Assembly (NCBI GenBank): GCA_022448245.1
Contig: JAKVCO010000029.1
Location: 1 to 39,089, forward strand
Length of the DNA: 39,089 bases
DNA from: Paracoccaceae bacterium
GTDB lineage: Bacteria > Pseudomonadota > Alphaproteobacteria > Rhodobacterales > Rhodobacteraceae
Direction: 5' to 3'
The translations under genes and the position numbers were made by a program. A model generated the notes under the pieces. It was not told the DNA's origin. It searched no databases and saw only the letters and a list, made by a program, of their open reading frames with translations. This document shows positions 31,277 to 39,089 of this stretch, in pieces (the first letter of the stretch is position 1; the number at the start of each line of letters is the position of its first letter).

Positions 31277-32250
31277 TCCGCGGCCAACTTTCTGGCGCGC
31301 TTTTTCTCGGCATGGGCCATCATCGCCTCCCGCACCCAGGCGCCGTCGTCCCACGCTTTCTGGCGGGCGGCGATGCGTTCCTTGTTGCAGGGGCCGTTAC
31401 CTTTGATGACCTCGAAGAACTCGCTCCAATCAGGCTCCGCAAAGTCATAGTGGCCGGTTTCCTCGTTCCACTTCAGCTTTTTGTCCGGGACGGTAAGGCC
31501 CAGATATTCAGCTTGCGGCACCGTCTCATCGACGAACTTCTGACGCAGTTCATCGTTGGTGTTCATCTTGATCTTCCACGCCATGCTCTGCCTGGAGTGC
31601 ACAGAATCCTTGTCGGACGGTCCAAACATCATCAGCGCCGGGAACCAGAAGCGGTTTAGCGCGTCTTGGGCCATGCGCTTTTGGTCTTCGGTGCCCTTCA
31701 CCATGGACATCATCACGTGAAAGCCCTGCCGCTGGTGGAAGCTTTCTTCCTTGCAGATGCGCACCATGGCGCGGGCGTAGGGGCCGTATGACGTCCGCTG
31801 TAGCGGCACTTGGTTCATGATCGCCGCCCCGTCCACGAGCCATCCCACCGCGCCCATGTCAGCCCAAGTCAGCGTGGGGTAGTTGAAGATCGACGAATAC
31901 TTCATGCGACCGTCGAGGAGCATCTCCGTCATCTCGTCGCGGCTGACGCCCAGCGTTTCCGCCGCGCAATAGAGGTAAAGCCCGTGGCCCGCCTCGTCCT
32001 GCACCTTGGCCAGAAGGTTCGCCTTCCGCTCCAGCGTCGGGGCGCGCGTGATCCAGTTACCCTCGGGTAGTTGGCCCACGATCTCGGAATGCGCGTGCTG
32101 GCCGATCTGGCGGATCAGCGTCTTGCGGTAGCCTGCGGGCATCCAATCCTTGGGCTCGATCTTTTCGCCTGCATCAATGCGCGCCTGAAACGCGGCGAGC
32201 ATTTCGGGATCTTCAGAAGTGGCTTCCGATTTCACCATGTGTGCGTACAT
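31273..32250 (-). CDS. paaA: Phenylacetyl-CoA 1,2-epoxidase catalytic subunit PaaA
   Basis: The 325-residue diiron catalytic subunit that epoxidises the aromatic ring of phenylacetyl-CoA. Its ferritin-like iron motifs are visible as [15 protein letters not shown] and [14 protein letters not shown] (E-x-x-H pairs). Substrate-pocket stretches include [19 protein letters not shown]. The ATG at 32250 is preceded by GGGAGG seven bases upstream. The stop overlaps the DUF3291 start. It is followed by B, C, D and E in the usual order. Confidence 0.96.
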   Translation of the reverse strand: MYAHMVKSEATSEDPEMLAAFQARIDAGEKIEPKDWMPAGYRKTLIRQIGQHAHSEIVGQLPEGNWITRAPTLERKANLLAKVQDEAGHGLYLYCAAETLGVSRDEMTEMLLDGRMKYSSIFNYPTLTWADMGAVGWLVDGAAIMNQVPLQRTSYGPYARAMVRICKEESFHQRQGFHVMMSMVKGTEDQKRMAQDALNRFWFPALMMFGPSDKDSVHSRQSMAWKIKMNTNDELRQKFVDETVPQAEYLGLTVPDKKLKWNEETGHYDFAEPDWSEFFEVIKGNGPCNKERIAARQKAWDDGAWVREAMMAHAEKKRARKLAAE

Positions 32251-32262
32251 CGTCAGTCCTCC

Positions 32263-33462
32263 CTAAGGGCGTCCAAGAATAAGAACGACGCCTTGGCCCA
32301 CGCCCACACACATCGTGCACAGTGCATAGCGCCCGCCCGTGCGGCGCAGCTGGTAGGCCGCCGTCAGAACGAGCCGCGCGCCCGACATCCCCAAAGGATG
32401 CCCAAGCGCAATCGCGCCCCCGTTCGGGTTCACGTGTGGCGCGTCATCGGCCACGCCAAGCTCGCGCAACACGGCGAGGCCTTGGCTCGCAAAAGCTTCA
32501 TTGAGCTCGATCACATCCATCTACTCGATGCTGAGCCCCGCCCGGTCTAGCACTTTACGCACCGCAGGCACCGGTCCGATGCCCATCACCCGGGGCGCAA
32601 CGCCCGCAGCCGACATGCCCACAATCCGCGCGAGGGGCGCGCCGTGGCTATCGGCAGCCACTTGGTCCCCCAGAAGCAGCGCCGCCGCACCGTCATTAAC
32701 GCCTGAGGCATTGCCCGCTGTCACCGTCTTCTCCGGCCCGTTGATGCCCTTGAGCTTGGCCAGTTTCGCAGCCTCCGTTCCCGGACGAGGGTGTTCGTCG
32801 GTGTCAAAAATGATCGGATCGCCTTTGGGCTGCGGGATCTCCACGCGCATCAGCTCGTCCGCAAAGCCTCCTTCGGCCTGCGCCGCCGCATATCGCGCCC
32901 GCGAGCGGGCGGCGAAAGCGTCCTGATCCTCGCGGGAGACGCCGTAGTCTTCGGCCACGTTGTCCGCCGTCTCGGGCATCGAGTCCGTGCCGTGGGCTGC
33001 CTTCATCTTCGGGTTCACAAAGCGCCAGCCGATCGTCGTGTCATAGACCGCATTGGCGCGGGAGAAGGGCGTTTCAGCCTTCGGCATCACGAAGGGTGCG
33101 CGGCTCATGCTCTCGACACCGCCCGCGATGGCCATGCGGTAGTCGCCCGCCTTGATGCCTCGCGCGGCCATGCCAACCGCATCCATGCCAGAAGCGCAGA
33201 GGCGGTTGATTGTCGTGCCCGGCACGCTCTCGGGCAGACCCGAAAGGAGCGCGGCCATCCGCGCGACGTTACGATTGTCTTCGCCCGCCTGATTGACATC
33301 ACCCAGGATCACATCGTCCACCTGGCCGAAATCAACGCTCGGGTTGCGGGCCACGAGCGCTGCAATCGGCAGCGCGGCCAGATCATCCGTGCGCACACCA
33401 CACAAGGCGCCGCCGTAGCGGCCAATGGGGGTGCGAACTGCATCAAGGATGAAAGCTGACAT
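32263..33462 (-). pseudogene. paaJ: Beta-ketoadipyl/3-oxo-5,6-didehydrosuberyl-CoA thiolase PaaJ, interrupted by an in-frame TAG
   Basis: The full frame would encode a 399-residue thiolase, which cleaves acetyl-CoA units late in phenylacetate degradation. The nucleophilic Cys lies in TTINRLCASGMDAVG. A TAG at 32521-32523 (codon 314, after AGLSIE) breaks the frame just before [14 protein letters not shown]. The catalytic His ([14 protein letters not shown]) and second Cys (TMCVGVGQG) lie after the stop, in a frame that resumes at an ATG directly following it. Homologues usually have a Gln or Asp codon here, so a CAG-to-TAG change is the simplest cause. Both pieces are otherwise intact. Without readthrough the enzyme would be dead. 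Confidence 0.85.
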
Positions 33463-33495
33463 TGGACTCCGGTCCTGCTGGCTTGAGGTATTAAG

Positions 33496-33536
33496 TACGT
33501 TACCAAAAACAAAAGCAATCAAAATAAGGTAACGTA
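33496..33536. promoter_or_regulatory. Inverted repeat in the paaJ promoter region, candidate PaaX/PaaR operator
   Basis: TACGTTACC (33496-33504) and GGTAACGTA (33528-33536) are a perfect 9-bp inverted repeat separated by 23 AT-rich bases. They lie between the paaX stop and the paaJ start. The position is right for regulating paaJ-A-B-C-D-E. Which regulator binds it is not shown. Confidence 0.55.
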
Positions 33537-33554
33537 TTGATGTATGGGCGTTGC

Positions 33555-34268
33555 CTAGGGGCGCATAGCCGCAGTGGCATCGAAGACATCCAGTACCGCG
33601 CGCTGGCACTGGGCCATGGCGCCCTCGGGCAGCAGGGCAATATGCGCCCAAGTGCCCGCTCTCAGGGCCATTTTGCGCCAAAGGTGCAGGCACATCAGGC
33701 GCACCTGAACGGCCTCCTCGCCATTGCCGGAGAACGCCGTCGCGGCGGCTGTGAGCTCCCGCGCCAACTGCCGCACATGGGCAGGCACCAGGCGGTCTTC
33801 GAACCACGAAGGGATATCATCGTTGATCGTAAGGGCCATGGCCGATGGCGGGAGCGGGGTCGAGGATGGTACGAGGCTCAGCCCCCGGTCGATCCGCACC
33901 AGAGAGCCCATATCATCGCTCCCATCGGGATCAAAGAGCGCCAGCACCCAGCCGTCCGCATATTTCGCATCGCGCCGGTAGACGTCCTTGCGGGCCTCCA
34001 CCGTCTCCTGCAGACCATGCTCGGACAGTTGATAAAGCACCTCGCGGCCCTGCTTTTCCGAGACAAGCCAGCCGTCCTTCTTCAGCCGGTGAAGCGCCAC
34101 GCGCATGGCCTCAGGCTTCACCCCGAGCGGCTCCAAGAGCGCCTTCAGAGCTTTTCCAGAGAGCTGCGCCGCCTCCGCATCGCCAAAGACCGTGGCGATG
34201 AGCGACCACGTCTTCACCGGCTCCAACGCAAGGAGGCGCGCAACGAGGGGGGAGGCGGCGTCAGTCAT
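33555..34268 (-). CDS. paaX: Phenylacetate catabolism repressor PaaX
   Basis: A 237-residue repressor that releases DNA on binding phenylacetyl-CoA. It has an N-terminal winged-helix region (LEPVKTWSLIATVFGDAE, GVKPEAMRVALHRLKKDGWLVSEKQGREVLYQLSEHG in adjoining segments). The PaaX middle and C-terminal domains follow (DGWVLALFDP, and ending LPEGAMAQCQRAV). The start at 34268 is taken at the conserved MTDAASPLVARLLAL rather than a TTG further up. It is embedded in the paa operon between paaZ and paaJ. Confidence 0.87.
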   Translation of the reverse strand: MTDAASPLVARLLALEPVKTWSLIATVFGDAEAAQLSGKALKALLEPLGVKPEAMRVALHRLKKDGWLVSEKQGREVLYQLSEHGLQETVEARKDVYRRDAKYADGWVLALFDPDGSDDMGSLVRIDRGLSLVPSSTPLPPSAMALTINDDIPSWFEDRLVPAHVRQLARELTAAATAFSGNGEEAVQVRLMCLHLWRKMALRAGTWAHIALLPEGAMAQCQRAVLDVFDATAAMRP

Positions 34269-34305
34269 CGCGCCCGACAATAGCGGGGGCCAAGGCGACC
34301 ACAAG

Positions 34306-36342
34306 TCAGCGCAGCGCGTAGGCGTTCATGGTCAAAAGCTCGTACTCGGCCACCAGATCATCGTCCTGGTTCGACAGCGTCACGTGCCAGCGGACCTCAC
34401 CATATTCGTCATTGCGGCGCGTCTTGTGCTTGACCGTCAGGCGCACTTTCAGGCTGTCGCCCGGCTCCACCGGCTTCATGAAGCGCAGGTTGTCGAGGCC
34501 CGTGTTGGCGAGCACCGGGCCCTCATCTGGCTGCACGAAGAGGCCCGCCGCGAAGCTGAGCAGCAGGTAGCCGTGGGCCACCTTGCCCGGAAAGAAAGGG
34601 TTCCGCGCTGCGGCCTCGTTGTCCATGTGCGCGTAAAAGGTGTCACCGGTGAACTCGGCGAAATGGGTGACATCCTCTTCGGTGACGACGCGGGGGGCGG
34701 AATAGAACGTCTCTCCGATACTGAGATCGAGGAAGCTGCGCGTGAAGGGGTGATCGTCGTGGTGGATTTCTTCGGCACCCGGCACCCAGCGCCCGCCGAT
34801 GGCGGTAACGATGTCCGGGCTGCCCTGGATGGCGGTCCGTTGCATGTAATGCATCACGCCCCGCACGCCGCCCAGTTCCTCCCCGCCGCCCGCGCGGCCC
34901 GGGCCGCCGTGGACCATATGGGGCAGGGGGGAGCCATGCCCCGTGCTCTCGCCCACGCTGTCGCGGTTATTGAAGTAAAGCCGCCCGTGGAATGCGCCTG
35001 CGCCCAAGGCCACCTGCCGCGCTACATCGCCGTCGTGCGTGATGACGGAGGCCACGAGGCTCCCCTGACCGCGATTGGCGAGTGCGACCGCGTGGTCCAC
35101 ATCGCTGTAGGGCATGATCGTGGAGACGGGGCCAAAGGCCTCAACCTCATGCACCACGCGCGCGCCGTCCGGGTCCGCGCAGTGAAAGAGCATTGGGGGC
35201 AGGAACGCGCCCGCACCATCCGCGCCGTGGAGCTCGAAATTTTCCGGATCGCCAAAGACCCGCTCCGCCTCCGCCCCGATCTGGGCGGCTTTGCTGAGCA
35301 CATCGGCCTTCTGATCGGCGGAGACGAGCGCCCCCATCCGCGTCGCCGCATCCTTCGGGTCGCCGATCACCGTTTTGGCAAGCTGGCCTTGCAGCGCCTC
35401 GATCACGGCGGACACCTCGGCCTCTGGCGCGATAATGCGCCGGATCGCGGTGCATTTCTGGCCCGCCTTGGTCGTCATCTCCCGGCTGACTTCCTTGATG
35501 AACAGGTCGAACTCCGGCGTGCCATGCACCGCGTCTGGCCCGAGGATCGAGGCATTCAGGCTGTCCTGTTCGGCCACAAAACGGATGGAGTTCTTCAGGA
35601 GATGCGGCGCCGAACGCAGCTTGAGCGCGGTATCGGCGGAACCCGTAAAGCTCACTATATCCTGCGGCGTCAGATGGTCCAGCATGTCGCCCAGCCCGCC
35701 GGAGACGAGCTGCAAAGCTCCCTTGGGCAAGATGCCCGAGGCGAGCATGATTTCGACCGCCATTTCGGCCACATAACAGCTCGCCGTGGCGGGCTTCACG
35801 ATGGCCGGCACGCCCGCGAGGAGGGTTGGCGCGAGCTTTTCCAACATGCCCCAAACGGGGAAGTTGAAGGCGTTGATATGCACGGCGACGCCCTGCATCG
35901 GCGTGCAGATATGCTGGCCCACGAAGGTCCCCTTGCGGGAGAGCTGCTCCAACGCGCCGTCGAGGTAGACATAGGCGTCCGGCATCTCTCGCCGGCCTTT
36001 CGAGGCAAAGACGAACATCGTGCCGATGCCGCCATCGATATCGATCAGATGGTCCTTTTGCGTGGCGCCTGTGGCGAAGGAGATCTCGTAGAGACGGTCC
36101 TTATGGGCGCCGAGCTCCGTCGCCAGCGCCTTCAGCATCTTGGCGCGGTCATGGAATGTTATCGCCCTAAGGTTCGGGCCTCCAACATTGCGTGCATGCC
36201 CTAGCATCTCGGTCGCGTCGAGCCCGCCGTTGCCTGCACGCGCGATGACCTCTCCCGTCACCGCTGACCTGATTTCTCGCGCGGCGCTGTCTGATCCGAC
36301 CCAGCGACCAGCGGCAAAGCTCTTGATGTCTTGCACGGCCAT
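34306..36342 (-). CDS. paaZ: Bifunctional PaaZ: oxepin-CoA hydrolase / semialdehyde dehydrogenase
   Basis: A 678-residue ring-opening enzyme. The N-terminal ~520 residues form an aldehyde dehydrogenase with the general base Glu258 (FVAEQDSLN) and the nucleophile Cys297 ([10 protein letters not shown]). The C-terminal ~140 residues form a MaoC-like hotdog hydratase ([21 protein letters not shown], then [15 protein letters not shown]). The start at 36342 has AGGAGA five bases upstream and the expected [15 protein letters not shown] opening. Length matches the E. coli protein closely. It is divergent from paaI across a palindromic operator. Confidence 0.96.
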   Translation of the reverse strand: MAVQDIKSFAAGRWVGSDSAAREIRSAVTGEVIARAGNGGLDATEMLGHARNVGGPNLRAITFHDRAKMLKALATELGAHKDRLYEISFATGATQKDHLIDIDGGIGTMFVFASKGRREMPDAYVYLDGALEQLSRKGTFVGQHICTPMQGVAVHINAFNFPVWGMLEKLAPTLLAGVPAIVKPATASCYVAEMAVEIMLASGILPKGALQLVSGGLGDMLDHLTPQDIVSFTGSADTALKLRSAPHLLKNSIRFVAEQDSLNASILGPDAVHGTPEFDLFIKEVSREMTTKAGQKCTAIRRIIAPEAEVSAVIEALQGQLAKTVIGDPKDAATRMGALVSADQKADVLSKAAQIGAEAERVFGDPENFELHGADGAGAFLPPMLFHCADPDGARVVHEVEAFGPVSTIMPYSDVDHAVALANRGQGSLVASVITHDGDVARQVALGAGAFHGRLYFNNRDSVGESTGHGSPLPHMVHGGPGRAGGGEELGGVRGVMHYMQRTAIQGSPDIVTAIGGRWVPGAEEIHHDDHPFTRSFLDLSIGETFYSAPRVVTEEDVTHFAEFTGDTFYAHMDNEAAARNPFFPGKVAHGYLLLSFAAGLFVQPDEGPVLANTGLDNLRFMKPVEPGDSLKVRLTVKHKTRRNDEYGEVRWHVTLSNQDDDLVAEYELLTMNAYALR

Positions 36343-36387
36343 GACGTTCTCCTTAAATCCTGTCGCGAAGGCGCGCGACATTTAGTT

Positions 36388-36403
36388 GACCAACCGGTTG
36401 GTC
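36388..36403. promoter_or_regulatory. 16-bp perfect palindrome between paaZ and paaI, candidate PaaR operator
   Basis: GACCAACCGGTTGGTC is self-complementary over all 16 bases and sits in the divergent paaZ/paaI promoter, 46 bases before the paaZ start. Its shape (ACC-N2-CCGG-N2-GGT) is typical of TetR-family operators, and a TetR gene (38226-38834) closes the divergent operon. Confidence 0.7.
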
Positions 36404-36490
36404 TATGTATTTTGCTGGCGGGCGAAGGGCCGCAGCGCAAGCGCAATTCGCGGCCTTTATCGCCCCGGGACAGATGGCTGGGAGGGTATC

Positions 36491-36919
36491 ATGACCCCGA
36501 AAGAACGCGCAGAAAAAGCCGCCGCAGTCATGTGGTCGAACGACCGTGCGAGCGCGTGGGTGGGCATGAGACTGGACGCGGTGGACGAGGGCACGGCCAC
36601 CATGTCGCTTGTCATCGAAGAGCATCACACCAATGGACACGGCACCTGCCATGGCGGGGTGATCTTCACCCTCGCAGACAGTGCCTTCGCCTTTGCCTGC
36701 AACAGCCGCAACCTGAGCACAGTTGCCCAGCATACCTCCATCAGCTTCCTCGCGCCGGGCCAGTTGGGTGACTGCTTGATCGCCACGGCGCGGGAGGTGA
36801 GCCTTGCCGGCCGCAGCGGGCTCTATGACGTCACCGTGGCCCGCGCGGATGGTACGCAAATCGCAGAATTCAGAGGCATGTCGCGCCAAGTCCGCGGCAC
36901 CCATTTCGACGAAGACTAG
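36491..36919 (+). CDS. paaI: Phenylacetate-pathway acyl-CoA thioesterase PaaI
   Basis: A 142-residue hotdog-fold thioesterase that removes CoA from dead-end thioesters of the pathway. The catalytic segment is HHTNGHGTCHGGVIFTLADSAFAF, with the Asn-Gly-His and Asp expected for PaaI (adjoining segments quoted). FLAPGQLGDCLIATAREV follows. The ATG at 36491 follows GGGAGGG. The frame is open to 36386 but that stretch covers the operator. It is first in the paaI-K-R operon. Confidence 0.94.
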   Translation: MTPKERAEKAAAVMWSNDRASAWVGMRLDAVDEGTATMSLVIEEHHTNGHGTCHGGVIFTLADSAFAFACNSRNLSTVAQHTSISFLAPGQLGDCLIATAREVSLAGRSGLYDVTVARADGTQIAEFRGMSRQVRGTHFDED

Positions 36920-36996
36920 GGAGACCAACATGCAAGATCTCACCCCCGATCGAGATCGCCTCCATTGATGAGATCCGCGCGCTGCAGCTTCAGCGG

Positions 36997-38220
36997 ATGA
37001 AATGGTCTCTCACCCACGCCTATGAGAACGTGCCGATGTACCGCGCGCGCTTTGATGAGGCAGGCGTGCACCCGGACGATCTGGAGACGCTCGCGGACCT
37101 CGCGAAGTTCCCCTTCACCCACAAAGCCGATCTGCGCGACAACTACCCCTTAGGCATGTTCGCCGTGCCGCAGGATCAGATCATCCGCGTCCATGCCTCA
37201 TCAGGTACAACCGGCAAACCCACAGTTGTGGGCTACACCAAGAACGACATCGACATGTGGTCAGACATGGTGGCGCGCTCCATGCGCGCCTCGGGCACGC
37301 GGCCCGGTGACATCGTACATGTGGCCTATGGCTACGGCCTCTTCACCGGCGGTCTTGGCGCCCACTACGGGGCGGAGCGGTTGGGCTGCACCGTCGTCCC
37401 CGTCAGCGGCGGCATGACTGAGCGCCAAGTGACGCTGATAGAGGATTTTAAACCCGGCACGATCATGGTCACACCCTCTTACATGCTCAATATTCTGGAG
37501 CAATATCAGAAGGCTTGCATCGATCCGCGCGAAAGCTCTCTCAAGGTGGGGATCTTCGGGGCGGAGCCTTGGACCAATGCCATGCGCGCCGAGGTCGAGA
37601 AGGCGTTTGATATGCACGCCGTCGATATCTACGGCCTCTCCGAGGTGCTGGGGCCGGGAGTCGCCAATGAATGTGTTGAGACGAAAGACGGCCTCCACCT
37701 GTGGGAAGATCACTTCTACCCGGAAATCATCGATCCGGAGACGGGCGAAGTGCTCCCCGATGGCGAGATGGGCGAGCTTGTCTTTACCACCCTCACAAAA
37801 GAGGGCCTGCCGATGATCCGCTACCGGACCCGGGACCTCACGCGCCTCTCTCCGGGCACCGCACGCTCCATGCGGCGGATGGAGAAGATCACCGGGCGTT
37901 CTGACGACATGATCATCCTGCGCGGCGTCAACGTCTTCCCGACGCAGGTGGAGGAACAGGTCCTCGCGGTCCCGGAACTAGGGCCCTATTTCCAGATCAC
38001 ACTCACCCGCGAAGGGCGCCTCGATGCCATGGCTGTAGCGGTGGAGGCCACGCCCGATGCTGCCAGCGAGGACGCCCGCGCTGCATCCGCCGCGCAACTG
38101 AGCCAAAAAATCAGGGACGTGATCGGCGTCTCGGCCGCTGTGACTGTCGGCGAGCCCCGCACGGTGGAGCGCAGCCAAGGCAAAGCGCGCCGCGTCGTCG
38201 ACCAGCGCCCCAAAGGCTAA
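36997..38220 (+). CDS. paaK: Phenylacetate-CoA ligase PaaK, 5' end out of frame
   Basis: An AMP-forming ligase that activates phenylacetate to phenylacetyl-CoA, the first pathway step. The readable frame gives 407 residues with the P-loop HASSGTTGKPTVVGYT, an adenylation core (VDIYGLSEVLGPGV) and the C-terminal RSDDMIILRGVNVFPTQVEEQ. A natural-looking start lies upstream: GGGAG then ATG at 36930, reading MQDLTP as PaaK usually begins. That frame runs into TGA after twelve codons. The downstream frame continues upstream as PIEIASIDEIRALQLQRM without a start. The two halves of the N-terminus are therefore out of register, and 36997 is only the first in-frame ATG, costing about 25 residues. Confidence 0.88.
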   Translation: MKWSLTHAYENVPMYRARFDEAGVHPDDLETLADLAKFPFTHKADLRDNYPLGMFAVPQDQIIRVHASSGTTGKPTVVGYTKNDIDMWSDMVARSMRASGTRPGDIVHVAYGYGLFTGGLGAHYGAERLGCTVVPVSGGMTERQVTLIEDFKPGTIMVTPSYMLNILEQYQKACIDPRESSLKVGIFGAEPWTNAMRAEVEKAFDMHAVDIYGLSEVLGPGVANECVETKDGLHLWEDHFYPEIIDPETGEVLPDGEMGELVFTTLTKEGLPMIRYRTRDLTRLSPGTARSMRRMEKITGRSDDMIILRGVNVFPTQVEEQVLAVPELGPYFQITLTREGRLDAMAVAVEATPDAASEDARAASAAQLSQKIRDVIGVSAAVTVGEPRTVERSQGKARRVVDQRPKG

Positions 38221-38225
38221 GGCCC

Positions 38226-38834
38226 GTGCCGCGTCCAATCGCCAAAGATCACGACGACAAACGCCGCCACATCCTGAAAGTGGCGGCAGAAGTCTTCGCC
38301 CGTGAAGGGATCGCGCGCGCCTCCATGAACGAGGTCGCGCGGGCCTGCGGCACGTCAAAGGCCAACATCTACCACTACTACGCCAGCAAGGATGACCTGA
38401 TCTTCGGCATCCTCGACAGCTACCTGTTCGAGCTCCGCACCATCGTGGCTGCCGTCGATCTGGCGCCGCTGAGCCCGCCTGAGAGGCTGCGCGCGCTGAC
38501 CCGGGCGATCCTCCTCGCCTACGAGGGCATGGACAACGAGCACAAGATTCAGAGCGAGGGCATCCCGCTCCTGCCGGTCGCGCAGCAAACGATCCTGAAA
38601 GGCTACCAGCGGGAGCTGGTTGAGGTTGTCTCGGACGTTTTGGGTGACCTCGCCCCCAGTAAGCTCGGGCACGACCTTCGCGCGCGTCGCCGGACTACGA
38701 TGTCCGTTTTTGGCATGCTCAACTGGTTTTACATGTGGCACCCCGAAGCCAGCCGCGCCGCGCGGATCGAATATGCCGATGAGGTGGCTGAGCTGACGCT
38801 CTCAGGTATCAGCGGGCAGGCCGCAGCCCGCTAA
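38226..38834 (+). CDS. paaR: TetR-family regulator of the paa cluster (PaaR-type)
   Basis: A 202-residue TetR-type regulator. The N-terminal HTH is clear: RRHILKVAAEVFAREGIARASMNEVARACGTSKANIYHYYASKDDLIFGIL, read as adjoining segments over about residues 12-60. The helical ligand domain ends in a C-terminal TetR pattern (FGMLNWFYMWHPE). The GTG start lies five bases after the paaK stop, so it is co-transcribed with paaI-K. The 16-bp palindrome upstream of paaI is its likely operator. The symbol is given by context; phenylacetyl-CoA as inducer is inferred. Confidence 0.82.
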   Translation: MPRPIAKDHDDKRRHILKVAAEVFAREGIARASMNEVARACGTSKANIYHYYASKDDLIFGILDSYLFELRTIVAAVDLAPLSPPERLRALTRAILLAYEGMDNEHKIQSEGIPLLPVAQQTILKGYQRELVEVVSDVLGDLAPSKLGHDLRARRRTTMSVFGMLNWFYMWHPEASRAARIEYADEVAELTLSGISGQAAAR

Positions 38835-39028
38835 TCGAAGAGCTGCTTCAGCGGACATTTTCCGCAAAGTGCAGCGTGTTCACTGGTGCCTAGCGAAGGG
38901 TCTCGCGTCTGGTTGACCGTGAAGAGGTAATTCTCCAGCTCAAGCTAAGCTTCCGGCGATTGCAAATCGAGCTCTGCGGCCTTCAACGCGCTGGTGAACC
39001 CCTCCTGTGCCTTAGGGTCAGGACTCAT
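38831..39028 (-). pseudogene. Small CxxC protein gene with an in-frame TAG
   Basis: The frame starts at an ATG (39026-39028) that overlaps the stop of an upstream gene (ATGA). It reads 27 codons (MSPDPKAQEGFTSALKA...QSPEA), then hits TAG at 38945-38947. It continues without further stops for 37 codons (LELENYLFTVNQ ... ALCGKCPLKQLFD) to a TAG at 38831-38833. The continuation looks like real coding sequence, with a Cys-x2-Cys motif. I do not recognise the family. It is either a damaged gene or two short fragments; a sequencing error at one base would restore a 65-residue protein. Confidence 0.4.
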
Positions 39029-39089
39029 AACCAGTAAATGACGAGTGCCGCTAGTGCGATGTCGGACAGGAATACTTTCGGGCACCTGT
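39025..39089 (-). CDS. C-terminal fragment of a membrane protein at the window edge
   Basis: The last 65 bases, read on the minus strand, encode a hydrophobic C-terminus (PKVFLSDIALAALVIYWL) ending in a TGA that overlaps the next ATG. This looks like the final transmembrane helix of a protein whose remainder lies outside the window. Too little is present to name it. Confidence 0.35.
   Translation of the reverse strand, partial: RCPKVFLSDIALAALVIYWL

Noticed and set aside
32521..32523. TAG in paaJ as a recoded amber codon (sense reassignment)
   Set aside because: Several intact genes here, such as dctM, the alcohol dehydrogenase, paaI and paaE, end in TAG. The codon is therefore used as a normal stop, and no recoding element is visible.
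34105..36204. 699-codon open frame on the + strand opposite paaZ
   Set aside because: It is antisense to a complete, motif-rich paaZ. Its translation is rich in Arg and His with no domain character, as expected for a shadow of GC-rich coding DNA.
1..39089. CRISPR arrays, insertion sequences, tRNA or rRNA genes
   Set aside because: I noticed no regularly spaced repeats, transposase frames, terminal inverted repeats or tRNA-like cloverleaf sequence. A tool-based scan was not possible.

Overview
The window reads as a chromosomal segment of an alphaproteobacterium, most likely of the Rhodobacteraceae/Roseobacter group. The composition is GC-rich and genes are tightly packed, often with ATGA, GTGA or TGATG overlaps. 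Typical family content includes ccoI-ccoS, a TRAP transporter, a BMP-type ABC importer and a complete-looking phenylacetate (paa) cluster. This placement rests on gene content and protein style, not on a marker gene.

Layout. (1) 1-899: the 3' end of a cbb3-oxidase copper ATPase (ccoI) and ccoS. (2) 906-6951: a GMC oxidoreductase divergent from a TRAP transporter (dctP-dctQ-dctM) and an IclR regulator. (3) 6890-9889: a LysR regulator divergent from a TauD-type dioxygenase and a zinc alcohol dehydrogenase. (4) 10040-18600: two convergent metal-uptake-like operons. The + operon carries a MacB/FtsX-type ABC pair, NikK-like and NikL-like exported proteins and a His-rich ZnuA-like protein. The - operon carries a zinc/manganese-type ABC importer and a BtuF-like protein, and it lies behind a textbook cobalamin riboswitch. 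(5) 18671-26789: an eight-gene minus-strand operon with a split Rieske oxygenase (separate Rieske and catalytic subunits), a GST homologue, a purine-deaminase-like amidohydrolase and a nucleoside/purine-type BMP ABC importer. (6) 26996-27304: a degenerate acylphosphatase-like gene. (7) 27404-38834: the paa cluster (paaG; paaZ-X-J-A-DUF3291-B-C-D-E; paaI-K-R). (8) 38831-39089: a truncated small operon at the window edge.

How the genes work together. Region 4 looks like a cobalt (or nickel/zinc) acquisition island. B12-riboswitch control of a Zn/Mn-type ABC importer, next to NikK/NikL-like proteins, points to cobalt. Region 5 resembles the NdmC/NdmE arrangement of methylxanthine N7-demethylation: a catalytic Rieske-oxygenase domain without its own cluster, plus a GST homologue. 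Combined with a purine importer and deaminase, it may be a methylated-purine salvage or catabolic operon. Region 7 converts phenylacetate through phenylacetyl-CoA, the 1,2-epoxide and the oxepin to ring-opened beta-oxidation intermediates. It is controlled by PaaX and a TetR-type PaaR.

Several genes look damaged. paaJ has an in-frame TAG, the 5' end of paaK is out of frame, ccoI seems to have lost part of a membrane helix, and a small terminal ORF also carries an in-frame TAG. These are either assembly errors or real decay. No tRNA, rRNA, CRISPR array or insertion sequence was recognised.
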